NCBI RefSeq assembly: GCF_003116815.1
Contig: NZ_QDKQ01000043.1
Span: 1-64,000, forward strand
Length of the DNA stretch: 64,000 bases
Source of the DNA: Caulobacter endophyticus
GTDB taxonomy: Bacteria > Pseudomonadota > Alphaproteobacteria > Caulobacterales > Caulobacteraceae
Direction: 5' to 3'
Below the pieces are notes generated by a model that worked only from the letters and a program-made list of their open reading frames with translations, was not told where the DNA came from and ran no database searches. Positions 1 to 8,396 of this stretch are shown here, piece by piece (the first letter of the stretch is position 1; each line of letters begins with the position of its first letter). The translations under genes and the position numbers were made by a program.

Positions 1-1
1 G

Positions 2-2587
2 ACGACCGCCGCGGCTCCGCCGCCGGCTCCCGCCGCGCCGCGCGTCGAAGCGCCCCGCGCCGAGGCTCCGGCCGCGCCGCGCGCTCCGGGCCAGACCCGC
101 ACCTACGAACCCAGCCGTGAGCGCCGCGACGATCGTCCGACGACCACGACCTACCGGCCGACGCCGGGCGGCGACCGTCCTCAGGGCGATCGTCCCCAGG
201 GGGATCGTCCGCAGGGCGACCGTCCGTTCAACCAGCGCGCTCCGCGCCAGGACGGGCCGTACAACCAGCGCGCCCCCCGTCAGGACGGGCCCTACAACCA
301 GCGCGCTCCGCGTCCGGAAGGCGACCGCCCGCGCGGTCCGCGTCCCGAAGGCGCCGGCGGCGGCTACCGCTCGGGCGGCGACCGCCCGCAGGGTGATCGT
401 CCGCAAGGCGACCGTCCGCAGCAGACCGTCCGCTACTCGGCCCTGGCTCCGCGCCCGGCGCCCGGCGCCGGCCGTGGTCCTGGCGGCCCCGGCGGTCCGC
501 GCGGTCCGCGTCCGGGCGTGCCCGCCTCGGCTCCGGCGACCCCGGAAATCCAGCGCGCCATGCGTTCGGCTCCGCGTCCCGGTGGCGAAATAGGCCGCCG
601 TCCCGACGAGGACGACGATCGTCGCAAGACCGCGAACGCGCCGAACAAGGCCGTGTCGCGCGTCAAGGGCGCTCCGCAACGCCGCGAAGGCCGTCTGACC
701 ATCCAGGCCGTGGCCGGTGACGGGGACTCCGCCGATCGCATGCGCTCGCTGGCCTCGGTTCGCCGGGCCCGTGAACGCGAGAAGGAAAAGCGCCGTGGCG
801 GCGCGGTCGAGCAGGCGCGCGTCGCCCGCGAGGTCGTGATCCCCGACGTCATCACCGTGCAGGAGCTGTCCAACCGGATGGCCGTGCGCGGCGTCGAGAT
901 CATCAAGTTCCTGATGCGTCAGGGCGTGATGCTGAAGATCAACGACGTCATCGACAACGACACCGCCGAGCTGGTGGCCACCGAATTCGGCCACACCGTC
1001 AAGCGCGTGTCGGAAGCCGACGTCGAAGAGGGCTTCATCGGCGCCGAGGACCACGACGATCACCTGGAGGCCCGTCCTCCGGTCGTGACCATCATGGGCC
1101 ACGTCGACCACGGCAAGACCTCGCTGCTCGACGCCCTGCGCTCCACCGACGTGGCGGCCGGCGAACACGGCGGGATCACCCAGCACATCGGCGCCTATCA
1201 GGTTCGCCTGAAGGACGGCCAGCGCGTCACCTTCCTCGACACCCCGGGCCACGCCGCCTTCTCGGCGATGCGCGCCCGCGGCGCCAACATCACCGACATC
1301 GTCGTGCTGGTGGTGGCTGGTGACGACGGCGTGATGCCGCAGACGATCGAAGCCATCAAGCACGCCAAGGCGGCCGAGGTTCCGATCATCGTGGCCGTCA
1401 ACAAGATGGACAAGCCGGGCTCGGATCCGACCCGCGTGGTCAACGAGCTGCTGCAGCATGAGATCGTCGTCGAAAGCCTGGGTGGCGACACCCAGATCAT
1501 CGAGGTCTCGGCCAAGGCCCGCACCGGCCTGGACGACCTGCTCGACGCCATCCTGCTGCAGGCCGAAGTGCTCGACCTGAAGGCCAACCCCGACCGCACC
1601 GCCGACGGCGTGGTGATCGAGGCCAAGCTGGACAAGGGTCGCGGCGCCGTCTCGACCGTCCTGGTCAACCGCGGCACGCTCAAGCGCGGCGACATCGTCG
1701 TCGCCGGCAGCCAGTTCGGCCGGGTTCGCGCCCTGCTGAACGAACGCAACGAGCAGCTGACCGAAGCAGGGCCGGCCACTCCGGTCGAGATCCTCGGCCT
1801 GGACGGCGTTCCCTCGCCCGGCGAAGCCTTCGCCGTGGTCGAGAACGAAGCCCGCGCTCGCGAGCTGACCGAGTACCGCATCCGCCAGAAGCGCGAGAAG
1901 ACGCTGGCCCCCGTGGGCGCCGGCGCTTCGATGGCCGACATGATGGCCAAGCTGCAGGACAAGAAGCTGAAAGAGCTTCCGCTGATCATCAAGGCCGACG
2001 TGCAAGGTTCGGCCGAGGCGATCATCGGTTCGCTGGACAAGATGGCCACCGACGAGGTCCGCGCGCGGATCATCCTGTCGGGCGCCGGCGCGATCAGCGA
2101 AAGCGACGTCATGCTGGCCAAGGGCGCCGGCGCGCCGGTCATCGGCTTCAACGTCCGGGCTTCGGCCCAGGCGCGGGCCCTGGCCGAACGCGAAGGCGTC
2201 GAGATCCGCTACTACGCGATCATCTACGACCTGCTGGACGACATCAAAGGCGTGCTCTCGGGCATGCTGGCCCCGATCCAGCGCGAAACCTTCCTCGGCA
2301 ACGCCGAAGTCCTGCAGGCCTTCGACATCACCAAGATCGGCAAGGTCGCTGGCTGTAAGGTCACCGAAGGCGTCGTCCGCAAGGGCGCGAAGGTCCGGAT
2401 CATCCGTCAGGACATCGTCGTGCTCGAACTGGGCACCCTGCAGACGCTCAAGCGCTTCAAGGACGAGGTCAACGAAGTCCCCGTCGGTCAGGAGTGCGGC
2501 ATGATGTTCGCGGGCTTCCAGGACATCAAGGTCGGCGACACCATCGAGTGCTTCACCGTCGAAGAGATCAAGCGTCAGCTCGACTAA
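2..2587 (+). CDS. infB: Translation initiation factor IF-2 (5' end outside window)
   Basis: IF-2 is a GTPase that places initiator fMet-tRNA on the 30S subunit and promotes 50S joining. The frame is open from base 2, so the start codon lies upstream. The first ~190 codons are a low-complexity Pro/Arg/Gly/Asp/Gln-rich stretch with short tandem repeats. The IF2_N domain follows at about 835-1010. The G domain shows GHVDHGKTS (G1, ~1097), [10 protein letters not shown] (G2 region), DTPGHAAF (G3, ~1240), NKMDK (G4, ~1399) and SAK (G5, ~1510). The C-terminal domains run to the stop after KRQLD. A GC-rich hairpin terminator follows at once, so infB ends its transcript. Neither rbfA nor truB follows it here, unlike many bacteria. 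Identity is certain. Confidence 0.97.
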   Translation, partial: TTAAAPPPAPAAPRVEAPRAEAPAAPRAPGQTRTYEPSRERRDDRPTTTTYRPTPGGDRPQGDRPQGDRPQGDRPFNQRAPRQDGPYNQRAPRQDGPYNQRAPRPEGDRPRGPRPEGAGGGYRSGGDRPQGDRPQGDRPQQTVRYSALAPRPAPGAGRGPGGPGGPRGPRPGVPASAPATPEIQRAMRSAPRPGGEIGRRPDEDDDRRKTANAPNKAVSRVKGAPQRREGRLTIQAVAGDGDSADRMRSLASVRRAREREKEKRRGGAVEQARVAREVVIPDVITVQELSNRMAVRGVEIIKFLMRQGVMLKINDVIDNDTAELVATEFGHTVKRVSEADVEEGFIGAEDHDDHLEARPPVVTIMGHVDHGKTSLLDALRSTDVAAGEHGGITQHIGAYQVRLKDGQRVTFLDTPGHAAFSAMRARGANITDIVVLVVAGDDGVMPQTIEAIKHAKAAEVPIIVAVNKMDKPGSDPTRVVNELLQHEIVVESLGGDTQIIEVSAKARTGLDDLLDAILLQAEVLDLKANPDRTADGVVIEAKLDKGRGAVSTVLVNRGTLKRGDIVVAGSQFGRVRALLNERNEQLTEAGPATPVEILGLDGVPSPGEAFAVVENEARARELTEYRIRQKREKTLAPVGAGASMADMMAKLQDKKLKELPLIIKADVQGSAEAIIGSLDKMATDEVRARIILSGAGAISESDVMLAKGAGAPVIGFNVRASAQARALAEREGVEIRYYAIIYDLLDDIKGVLSGMLAPIQRETFLGNAEVLQAFDITKIGKVAGCKVTEGVVRKGAKVRIIRQDIVVLELGTLQTLKRFKDEVNEVPVGQECGMMFAGFQDIKVGDTIECFTVEEIKRQLD
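170..425 (+). repeat. Tandem repeats in the IF-2 N-terminal region
   Basis: Four GDRPQ-like pentapeptide units occupy about 170-226. They are followed by a 33-bp unit encoding [11 protein letters not shown] at 230-262 and 263-295, and a third, diverging copy from 296. GDRPQ units return at about 378-423. The codons vary between copies (for example cgt/cgc and cag/caa), so this is not a perfect DNA repeat. It is a likely site of length variation between strains. Confidence 0.85.
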
Positions 2588-2615
2588 GGGCTTTCGCAAG
2601 ATCCGAACGATGCGA

Positions 2616-2646
2616 GGGGCGCGGTCCGAAAGGGCCGCGCCCCTTT
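2616..2646 (+). terminator. Intrinsic terminator of infB
   Basis: A 12-bp stem (2616-2627 with 2632-2643, one G-T pair) with a GAAA loop is followed by a short T run. It begins 28 bases after the infB stop. Confidence 0.8.
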
Positions 2647-2714
2647 CGCATGCGGGGAGAGCAGCGTTGCACGAGCGACTGGAATTCGCCGGAATTGGGC
2701 GCTAGCCCTAGGCC

Positions 2715-3227
2715 ATGCGCATCAAAGTCCTTCTCGCCCTGACCGCGGTCGCCGCCTCGTTGAGCGCCTGCGCCACCGCCGATCGCTACGACGCCGCCGG
2801 CGACGTCCACGCCCTGCTGACGGCGATCCGCAACAACGATCGCGCCAGCTTCGACAGCCTGGTCGACCATCGCGCCCTGACCGGCGCGGTCGAGGCCCGC
2901 CTGGTCGAGGAGGCCCGCCGCTCGGGCGCCAAGGGCGGCTGGCAGGCGGCGATGATCGCCCTGGCAGGCCCGGCCGCCGACGTCGCCGGCGCGGCCCTGA
3001 TCCGCCCCGAGGTGTTCCGCGCCGCCGCCAACTACTATGGCTACACGCCGGACAAGCCGATCCCCGGCCGCATCGCCATCGCCTCGGCCCTGCGCCCCAC
3101 GGGCGACGGCCGGGTCTGCGCCGCCAAGCGTGACGGCCCGTGCATGCTGACCTTCACCCGCGAGGGCGGAACCTGGCGCCTGTCGGGCTTCGACGCCCAG
3201 GCCGTGAACCTGCAGCTCAAGCGATGA
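2715..3227 (+). CDS. Putative lipoprotein, DUF2939-like
   Basis: A 170-residue protein. It begins with a short lipoprotein signal (MRIKVLLALTAVAASLSAC) whose lipobox LSAC puts the lipidated cysteine at residue 19. The mature part starts with a helical segment of the kind found in DUF2939 proteins (repeated small helices with an 'LVDHRAL' core) and ends in a beta-rich stretch with two cysteines (VCAAKRDGPC). The function is unknown. The gene overlaps the next exported protein by 4 bases (ATGA), so the two are probably translated together at the envelope. The DUF2939 assignment comes from recalled sequence character and is moderately secure. The lipoprotein call is stronger. Confidence 0.65.
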   Translation: MRIKVLLALTAVAASLSACATADRYDAAGDVHALLTAIRNNDRASFDSLVDHRALTGAVEARLVEEARRSGAKGGWQAAMIALAGPAADVAGAALIRPEVFRAAANYYGYTPDKPIPGRIAIASALRPTGDGRVCAAKRDGPCMLTFTREGGTWRLSGFDAQAVNLQLKR

Positions 3228-3781
3228 GGCGCCTGCCCGTCCTCCTGCTCGCCGCCGCGCTGCTGGGCGCCGTGGCCAGCCCGGCCGCGGCCGAACGGCG
3301 GATGTTCTCCTACGACCCCATCTCGCCCGACGCCAGGCGGCTGACGGGGGCAGGGGTAACGGTGCTGTTCGAGCAGGGCCTGCTGAACGCCAGGCCGATC
3401 AAGGTGCTGGCCACCGGCGTGCCGGCCCAGGCCCTGCTGCGCAAGGGCAGCCAGAAGGACCTCGGCAAGGGCGGTCTCGGCGCCATGTCCGGCGTCGACG
3501 CCGACGCGGCCCTCTACGAGGTCGATGGAACGGCCGAGCAGGGCAAGGTCTATGTCCGCGCCTTCTGCCCGGGGTCCAAGCGCCTGTGGCTCAGCTTCAG
3601 CCGCATCGCGCTGCGCCACGACCTGCGGATCCAGGCCTTTGGCGACGATCCCAGGGCGGCCGGCCAGGCGCGCCTGTGCGGGACGCTGGATTTCTCCTAT
3701 CGCGGCGAATGGCGTCTGCCGTCCGACGGACCGCCCGATCCGAACGAGGACTGGACCGACAGCCTCAACGGCCCGCGCTGA
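3224..3781 (+). CDS. Exported hypothetical protein
   Basis: A 185-residue protein with a clear Sec signal peptide (MRRLPVLLLAAALLGAVASP, cleavage near AAA-ER at about residue 24). I chose the ATG at 3224 because it overlaps the preceding TGA and starts directly at the signal peptide. A longer in-frame start at 3140 would put the signal sequence in the interior. The mature part contains two cysteines (FCPGSK and RLCGT) that could pair in the periplasm. I do not recognise the family. The pairing with the upstream lipoprotein suggests a shared envelope role, which is inference. Confidence 0.7.
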   Translation: MRRLPVLLLAAALLGAVASPAAAERRMFSYDPISPDARRLTGAGVTVLFEQGLLNARPIKVLATGVPAQALLRKGSQKDLGKGGLGAMSGVDADAALYEVDGTAEQGKVYVRAFCPGSKRLWLSFSRIALRHDLRIQAFGDDPRAAGQARLCGTLDFSYRGEWRLPSDGPPDPNEDWTDSLNGPR

Positions 3782-3867
3782 GGCTTCCTGGCGGCCCTGT
3801 GAGAAATGCCGGGTTTCCTTCGGGGAGCCGCGCCGTTAGGGTCGCGCCCATGATCGCGAGCGAACGC

Positions 3868-3898
3868 GGGAACCGGCGCATCTGGCGCCGCCGTTCCC
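3868..3898. repeat. Inverted repeat in the 264-bp gap before the aminotransferase
   Basis: GGGAAC at 3868-3873 is mirrored by GTTCCC at 3893-3898, with an inner GGCGC / GCGCC pairing and a one-base offset. It could be a hairpin or an operator for the downstream aminotransferase. There is no T run in either direction. Nothing else recognisable lies between 3782 and 4045. Confidence 0.4.
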
Positions 3899-4045
3899 TG
3901 GGAACCAACGGACTCGTACGCAGCGCCTGACCGCTAGGGATCAGGCGTGGCGCCTTGGCGCGCCCAGGCGACGGAGAGCCGTCGCCCAAAGAAGACGGCG
4001 CCCCAGGGGGCCGCCCGCACGATTATCTCGATCAAGAACGACCTC

Positions 4046-5296
4046 ATGACCATCGACATCCAAGACCTGGCCTCCGAAGAGCTGGCCACCAAGGACTGGG
4101 CCGCGCGCTTCTCCACGCGCATGGCCGGCATCCGCGCCAGCGAGATCCGCGAACTGCTGAAGCTGCTCGAGCAGCCTGACATCCTGTCCTTCGCCGGCGG
4201 CATTCCCGATCCGGCGCTGTTCCCGGCCCGGGCCATCCGGGCGGCCTATGCCGAGATCCTGGCCGACGGCGCTCAGGCCGCTCAGGCCCTGCAGTACACC
4301 GTCAGCGAGGGCCACGGCCCGCTGCGCCGCTGGATCGCCGAGCGCATGACCCGCGACGGCATGCCGTGCGAGCCGGAGAACGTGCTGCTGACCGCCGGCT
4401 CGCAGCAGGCGCTCGACCTGCTGGGCAAGCTGTTCCTGGACCCCGGCGCGACCGTGATAGTGGCCCGCCCGACCTATCTGGGCGCCCTGCAGGCCTTCAA
4501 CGCCTACCAGCCGGCCTATCTCGACCTGCCCGAGGGCGCGCTGGACGGTGATGCGGCCGCCCGAGCGGCCGTGGGGGCCTGTGCGCCGCGCCTGGGCTAC
4601 TTCGTTCCCGACTTCGCCAATCCCACCGGCGTCAGCCTGACCCTGGCCCAGCGGGAGGCCCTGCTCGACCTGGCCGAAGCCGGGGACTTCCCGCTGGTCG
4701 AGGACGGCGCCTATCGCGAGCTGCGTTTCGGCGGCGAGGCCATCCCCTCGCTGCTGGCGCTGGATATCGCCCGCAACGGCTCGATCGAGGCCGCCCGCAC
4801 CCTGTTCTGCGGCACCCTGTCCAAGACCCTGTCGCCGGCCCTGCGCATCGGCTGGATCTGCGGTCCCAAGGCGGTCATCGAGAAACTGGTGCTGCTCAAG
4901 CAGGGCGGCGACCTGCACGTCTCGACCATCAACCAGATGGTCGCCCATCGGGTGGTCTCCGAGGGCTACGACCAGCACCTGGGCCGCCTGCGCGCGGCCT
5001 ATGGCGGCCAGGCCCGGGCCATGCTGGCGGCGCTCCAGCAGCACATGCCGGCCGGCGTGTCCTGGATCTCGCCCGAAGGCGGCATGTTCGTCTGGCTGAC
5101 CCTGCCGGCGGGTCTCGACGGCAAGGACCTCCTGGCCCGCGCCCTGACCGACATCCGAGTCGCCTTCGTCCCCGGCGCCCCCTTCTTCGCCGAAGCCCCC
5201 GCCGCCAACACCCTGCGCCTCAGCTACTCCCTGCTGCCCCCCGACCAGATCGAGGAGGGCGTCAGGCGTCTGGCCGGCCTGATCGCGAACGGATAG
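4046..5296 (+). CDS. PLP-dependent aminotransferase, class I/II (LysN / 2-aminoadipate type)
   Basis: A 416-residue fold-type I aminotransferase. It resembles the 2-aminoadipate/aromatic aminotransferase group related to the catalytic domain of MocR regulators. Visible marks are LSFAGGIPDPALFP near the N-terminus, the FANPTG motif, VEDGAYRELRF, and the PLP lysine in TLSKTLSPALRIGW (K260). The ATG at 4046 gives the expected family N-terminus (MTIDIQDLAS). An upstream in-frame ATG at 3947 would add a basic, atypical leader, and no strong ribosome-binding site decides between them. The amino acid substrate cannot be told from sequence. A small C-rich/G-rich hairpin follows the stop. Confidence 0.85.
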   Translation: MTIDIQDLASEELATKDWAARFSTRMAGIRASEIRELLKLLEQPDILSFAGGIPDPALFPARAIRAAYAEILADGAQAAQALQYTVSEGHGPLRRWIAERMTRDGMPCEPENVLLTAGSQQALDLLGKLFLDPGATVIVARPTYLGALQAFNAYQPAYLDLPEGALDGDAAARAAVGACAPRLGYFVPDFANPTGVSLTLAQREALLDLAEAGDFPLVEDGAYRELRFGGEAIPSLLALDIARNGSIEAARTLFCGTLSKTLSPALRIGWICGPKAVIEKLVLLKQGGDLHVSTINQMVAHRVVSEGYDQHLGRLRAAYGGQARAMLAALQQHMPAGVSWISPEGGMFVWLTLPAGLDGKDLLARALTDIRVAFVPGAPFFAEAPAANTLRLSYSLLPPDQIEEGVRRLAGLIANG

Positions 5297-5309
5297 GCGG
5301 GGAGGAAGA

Positions 5310-5332
5310 CCCTCCCCCCTTTCCGGGGGAGC
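5310..5332. repeat. Short CCTCCCCC/GGGGGAG hairpin
   Basis: Seven-base arms at 5312-5318 and 5325-5331 lie just after the aminotransferase stop. It resembles one arm of the composite intergenic element at 41.4 and 45.7 kb and may also act as a terminator. It has no T run. Confidence 0.45.
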
Positions 5333-5415
5333 ATCTCGCCGACAGACAGCCGAGAAACAGTCGGTTACATCAATTGGCTCGAAACCGCCGCCTTTGAACT
5401 CTAAGAGCCGCGCCC

Positions 5416-6576
5416 ATGAGCATGCCCTTCATCGACCTCGCCGCGCAGCAGCGCCGGATCCGCGACAAGATCGACGCGGCCATCGCCGCCGTCCTCGACA
5501 GCGGCGCCTATGTCATGGGCCCGCAGGTCCGCGAGTTCGAAGCCCAGTTGGCCGCCTTCGGCCAGGCCGGCAAGGCGCTGTCCTGCGCTAACGGCACCGA
5601 CGCCATCGCCCTGCCGCTGATGGCCTGGGGCGTTGGCGCGGGCGATGCGGTGTTCTGCCCGTCCTTCACCTTCGCCGCGACGCCGGAAGTCGTGCCGTGG
5701 GTCAACGCCACCCCGGTGTTCGTCGACGTGCTGCCCGACACCTACAACCTCGATCCAGCCAGGCTGGAGGCCGCCATCGCCGAGGTGAAGGCGCAGGGCA
5801 AGCTGACGCCCAAGGTGGTCATCGCCGTCGACCTGTTCGGCCAGCCGGCCGATTATCCGGCCATCAAGGCCATCTGCGATCGCGAAGGCCTCAAGCTGAT
5901 CGCCGACAGCGCCCAGGGCTTCGGCTGCACCCTGAACGGCAAGCATCCCCTGCACTGGGCGGACGTGGCCACCACCAGCTTCTTCCCGGCCAAGCCGCTG
6001 GGCTGCTACGGCGACGGCGGCGCGGTGCTGACCAACGACGCGGTGCTGTGGGACCTGATGGACAGCTATCGCGTGCACGGCAAGGCGGTGGGCCCGGACC
6101 TGGAAGGCAAGACCTTCGACCACGATCCGAAGTACCTCAACACCCGCATCGGCATGAACTCGCGCCTCGACACGATCCAGGCGGCGATCCTGATCGAGAA
6201 GCTGGCGATCTTCGCCGAGGAGATCCAGCTGCGCCAGGCTGTGGCCGATCGTTACGCCGAGGGCCTTGAAGGCGCGGTGCTGTCGACCCCCAGGGTGATC
6301 GACGGCGGCGTCTCGGTCTGGGCCCAGTACGTCATCGAGCACGAGAACCGAGACGGGCTGGCCGCCCACCTGAAGGCCGAGGGCGTGCCGACCGCCGTCT
6401 ACTACCCCGTCCCCATGCACGTGCAGGCGCCATACGCGGCCTTCCCGCGCGGCGTGGGCGGCCTGCCGGTGACCGAGGCGAAAGCCGAGACGGTGCTGGC
6501 CCTGCCGATGCATCCCTATCTGGCGGAAGCTGATCAGGCGGTGATCATCGACGCGATCCGGGGCTTCAACGGCTAA
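5416..6576 (+). CDS. DegT/DnrJ/EryC1/StrS family sugar aminotransferase
   Basis: A 386-residue PLP enzyme of the family that transaminates nucleotide-linked keto sugars for surface polysaccharides. It has the N-terminal FIDLAAQQRRIRDKI and GPQVREFE, the SCANGTDAI loop, SFTFAATPEVV, the DLFGQPAD and ADSAQGFG phosphate-binding region, and the catalytic lysine in FFPAKPLGCYGDGG (K193). It is closest in character to WbpE/ArnB-type enzymes. No sugar genes adjoin it: upstream is an unrelated aminotransferase, and 64 bases downstream starts the MotA-like gene. The exact sugar is unknown. Confidence 0.88.
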   Translation: MSMPFIDLAAQQRRIRDKIDAAIAAVLDSGAYVMGPQVREFEAQLAAFGQAGKALSCANGTDAIALPLMAWGVGAGDAVFCPSFTFAATPEVVPWVNATPVFVDVLPDTYNLDPARLEAAIAEVKAQGKLTPKVVIAVDLFGQPADYPAIKAICDREGLKLIADSAQGFGCTLNGKHPLHWADVATTSFFPAKPLGCYGDGGAVLTNDAVLWDLMDSYRVHGKAVGPDLEGKTFDHDPKYLNTRIGMNSRLDTIQAAILIEKLAIFAEEIQLRQAVADRYAEGLEGAVLSTPRVIDGGVSVWAQYVIEHENRDGLAAHLKAEGVPTAVYYPVPMHVQAPYAAFPRGVGGLPVTEAKAETVLALPMHPYLAEADQAVIIDAIRGFNG

Positions 6577-6640
6577 GCTGCGCCTCATTGAGGCCTCAAC
6601 TTCACGGATTGTGCAGCGCGAAAGTCTCGAAAAGGCCCGC

Positions 6641-7408
6641 ATGCACGATCCGATCACCAGCCTCGTCGTCACGGTCTTCAGCGCCCCCAGCGCGGCCCTG
6701 ATCATGGCCGGGGCCATCCTGGCCCTGGCCGTCGGCCTGATCTTCCAGTCGGGCCATTTCGAGTTCGCGCCGCTGAAGGACGATCTTCGGCGCCGCGCCG
6801 ACCTGCTGTCGGACCTGCCCGGGACCGACCGGCAGAAAGCCTTCGCCGAGGCCTTCCCCGCCATCGACAAGCGCCTGAGCGGCACGGCCCATCCGACCCT
6901 GGAACTGGGCTGGGCCGCCTATCGCGGCCAGCTGGCGCAGACCGGCGACGAGCGCCTGGCCTCTTCGATCCATGCGGTCGACGCCTTCGAGCATGCCGAC
7001 GGCCCGGCCCGCACCCTCGAATGGTGGGCCAACCTGCTGGTCGCCATCGGCCTGGTGATCACCTTCATGGGCATCGTCGCGGCCCTGACCGAGGCGGTCG
7101 ACGCCATGCAGCGACAGGGCGGCGCGGGCATGCAGACCGCGCTGATGGGCCTGCTGGCCGTAGCTGCCACCAAGTTCTGGACCTCGATCGCCGGCGTGCT
7201 GGGCTCGATCGTCCTGCGCCTGGTGGCCCGCCGCCGCCGCAAGGCGATCGAAAGCCTTGAAGCCCATTTCTTCGCCCTGCTCGACGGCTGCGTCCGCTTC
7301 GCGCCGCCGGAAAAGGTGATGCTGGAGCAGCTGGCCGTGCTGTCGCGCATCGAAGCCGCCTTGGCGGGAAGCGCCAGGGTCCAGCCCGCCGCGCCGAGCC
7401 TGGCCTGA
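6641..7408 (+). CDS. MotA/TolQ/ExbB-like proton-channel subunit, ZorA-like
   Basis: A 255-residue inner-membrane protein. An N-terminal TM segment (about residues 15-32) is followed by a ~90-residue soluble region. Two further TMs form the MotA/ExbB core: WWANLLVAIGLVITFMGIV and the segment containing KFWTSIAGVLGSIVLRL. A basic C-terminal helix follows. The FWTS..G..GS pattern is what ZorA-type and MotA-type stators share. I chose the ATG at 6641 because GAAAAGG lies 5 bases upstream; an upstream GTG at 6611 has no such site. It overlaps the MotB-like partner by one base (TGATG), so the pair is translationally coupled. It lacks the very long helical tail of classical ZorA, so it is a short form. 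Confidence 0.75.
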   Translation: MHDPITSLVVTVFSAPSAALIMAGAILALAVGLIFQSGHFEFAPLKDDLRRRADLLSDLPGTDRQKAFAEAFPAIDKRLSGTAHPTLELGWAAYRGQLAQTGDERLASSIHAVDAFEHADGPARTLEWWANLLVAIGLVITFMGIVAALTEAVDAMQRQGGAGMQTALMGLLAVAATKFWTSIAGVLGSIVLRLVARRRRKAIESLEAHFFALLDGCVRFAPPEKVMLEQLAVLSRIEAALAGSARVQPAAPSLA

Positions 7409-8289
7409 TGGCGCTGGCCCGCGCCCGCCGGCGCCGCACGCCCGACCTGGAGGAGGGCGAAAGCTACTACGTCTCGATGACCGACATGATGGTGGGGGTG
7501 ATCTTCATCTTCATCATCATGCTGAGCTATTTCGCGCTGCAGTTCCGGCAGTCGACCAAGGCCCTGACCGAGGCCAGACATCCGGAGACGGCGGCCCTGC
7601 TGCAGACCGCCACGGCCTTGACGCCACGTGACGTCACCGTCGAGATCGACGAGAAGGCCCGCGTGCTGTGCGTGCCCGAGACCGTGATCGGCGGCGCCGG
7701 AACCGATCGCCGCTGCTTCTCCTACGCCCCGCCGGCCAAGAGCACGGGCGTCGCCGTCGCGGCGGGCGACGCCCAGCGCACGCTGATGGGCTTCCTCGAC
7801 GCCGACCTGCGCGACGCCGGCGCGCCTCTGGTGGGCGACACCGCGAGCGGGGCGCTGTCGTTCTCGGCCGACGCGCTGTTCGAGCCGGGCGCGGCGACCC
7901 TGTCGCCCGGCGGCCGCAAGATCGCCGGCCAGGTCGCCGCTTCCCTGGCCCGGCGCCTGCCCTGCCTGTCCTACGGCGGCCACACCTCGACCACCTGTCC
8001 GGAAGGCGAGGCCAAGCTCGCCTTGGTCAATGTCGTCAGCCAGACCAATCTCGACGCCTTCACCGCCGAGGGGCAGCAGGCCGCAGCCCTGGCCCTGGCG
8101 CGATCGGCCGCCTTCCACCAGGCCCTGACGGGCGCCCAGCCGGTGCTCGGGGCGCTGCGCAATGCTCCTCCGGGCCAACCAGGGTCGCAGCCCCTGCTGC
8201 GGGTCGCCAGCGTCGGCCAGTCGCAGGAGGGCGCCTCCAGGGTCGGCGAGGGCCAGACCGTGAGCATCCAGTTCCAGATGGCCCAGTAA
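7408..8289 (+). CDS. MotB/OmpA-like stator subunit, ZorB-like
   Basis: A 293-residue protein. After a basic leader it has a single TM whose start carries the stator aspartate (SMTDMMVGVIFIFIIMLSYF, about residues 26-45). This is the usual layout of MotB/ZorB, where that Asp conducts ions. A periplasmic region follows with two Cys (VLCVPE and RRCFSY), then an OmpA-like peptidoglycan-binding domain (FSADALFEPGAATLSPGGRK, NLDAFTAEGQ). Two more Cys lie in the PCLSYGG...TTCPEG insertion. It is coupled to the MotA-like gene. By family knowledge the two should form a peptidoglycan-anchored, ion-driven stator. No Zorya effectors (ZorC/D/E) are adjacent, so function is open. Confidence 0.75.
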   Translation: MALARARRRRTPDLEEGESYYVSMTDMMVGVIFIFIIMLSYFALQFRQSTKALTEARHPETAALLQTATALTPRDVTVEIDEKARVLCVPETVIGGAGTDRRCFSYAPPAKSTGVAVAAGDAQRTLMGFLDADLRDAGAPLVGDTASGALSFSADALFEPGAATLSPGGRKIAGQVAASLARRLPCLSYGGHTSTTCPEGEAKLALVNVVSQTNLDAFTAEGQQAAALALARSAAFHQALTGAQPVLGALRNAPPGQPGSQPLLRVASVGQSQEGASRVGEGQTVSIQFQMAQ

Positions 8290-8396
8290 ACGGACCCGCG
8301 CGGTTGGCGCGCGGGTCCCGTCGGCCTATATGCCGCGCGTTGCGTTTCGCGCCGGCCGGGCGCCTCGCGCGTCCACGGCCGAAGAAAGAGCGCGTC

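Noticed and set aside
3869..3895. GGAAC...CGTT before the aminotransferase
   Set aside because: The spacing is 18, outside the 16-17 range, and the bases are explained by a local inverted repeat.
6641..8289. The motor pair as flagellar MotAB or TolQR/ExbBD
   Set aside because: The proteins lack the MotA four-TM layout and the short TolR/ExbD size. The 293-residue partner with an OmpA-like domain fits ZorB/MotB-like stators better, though a profile search is needed to decide.
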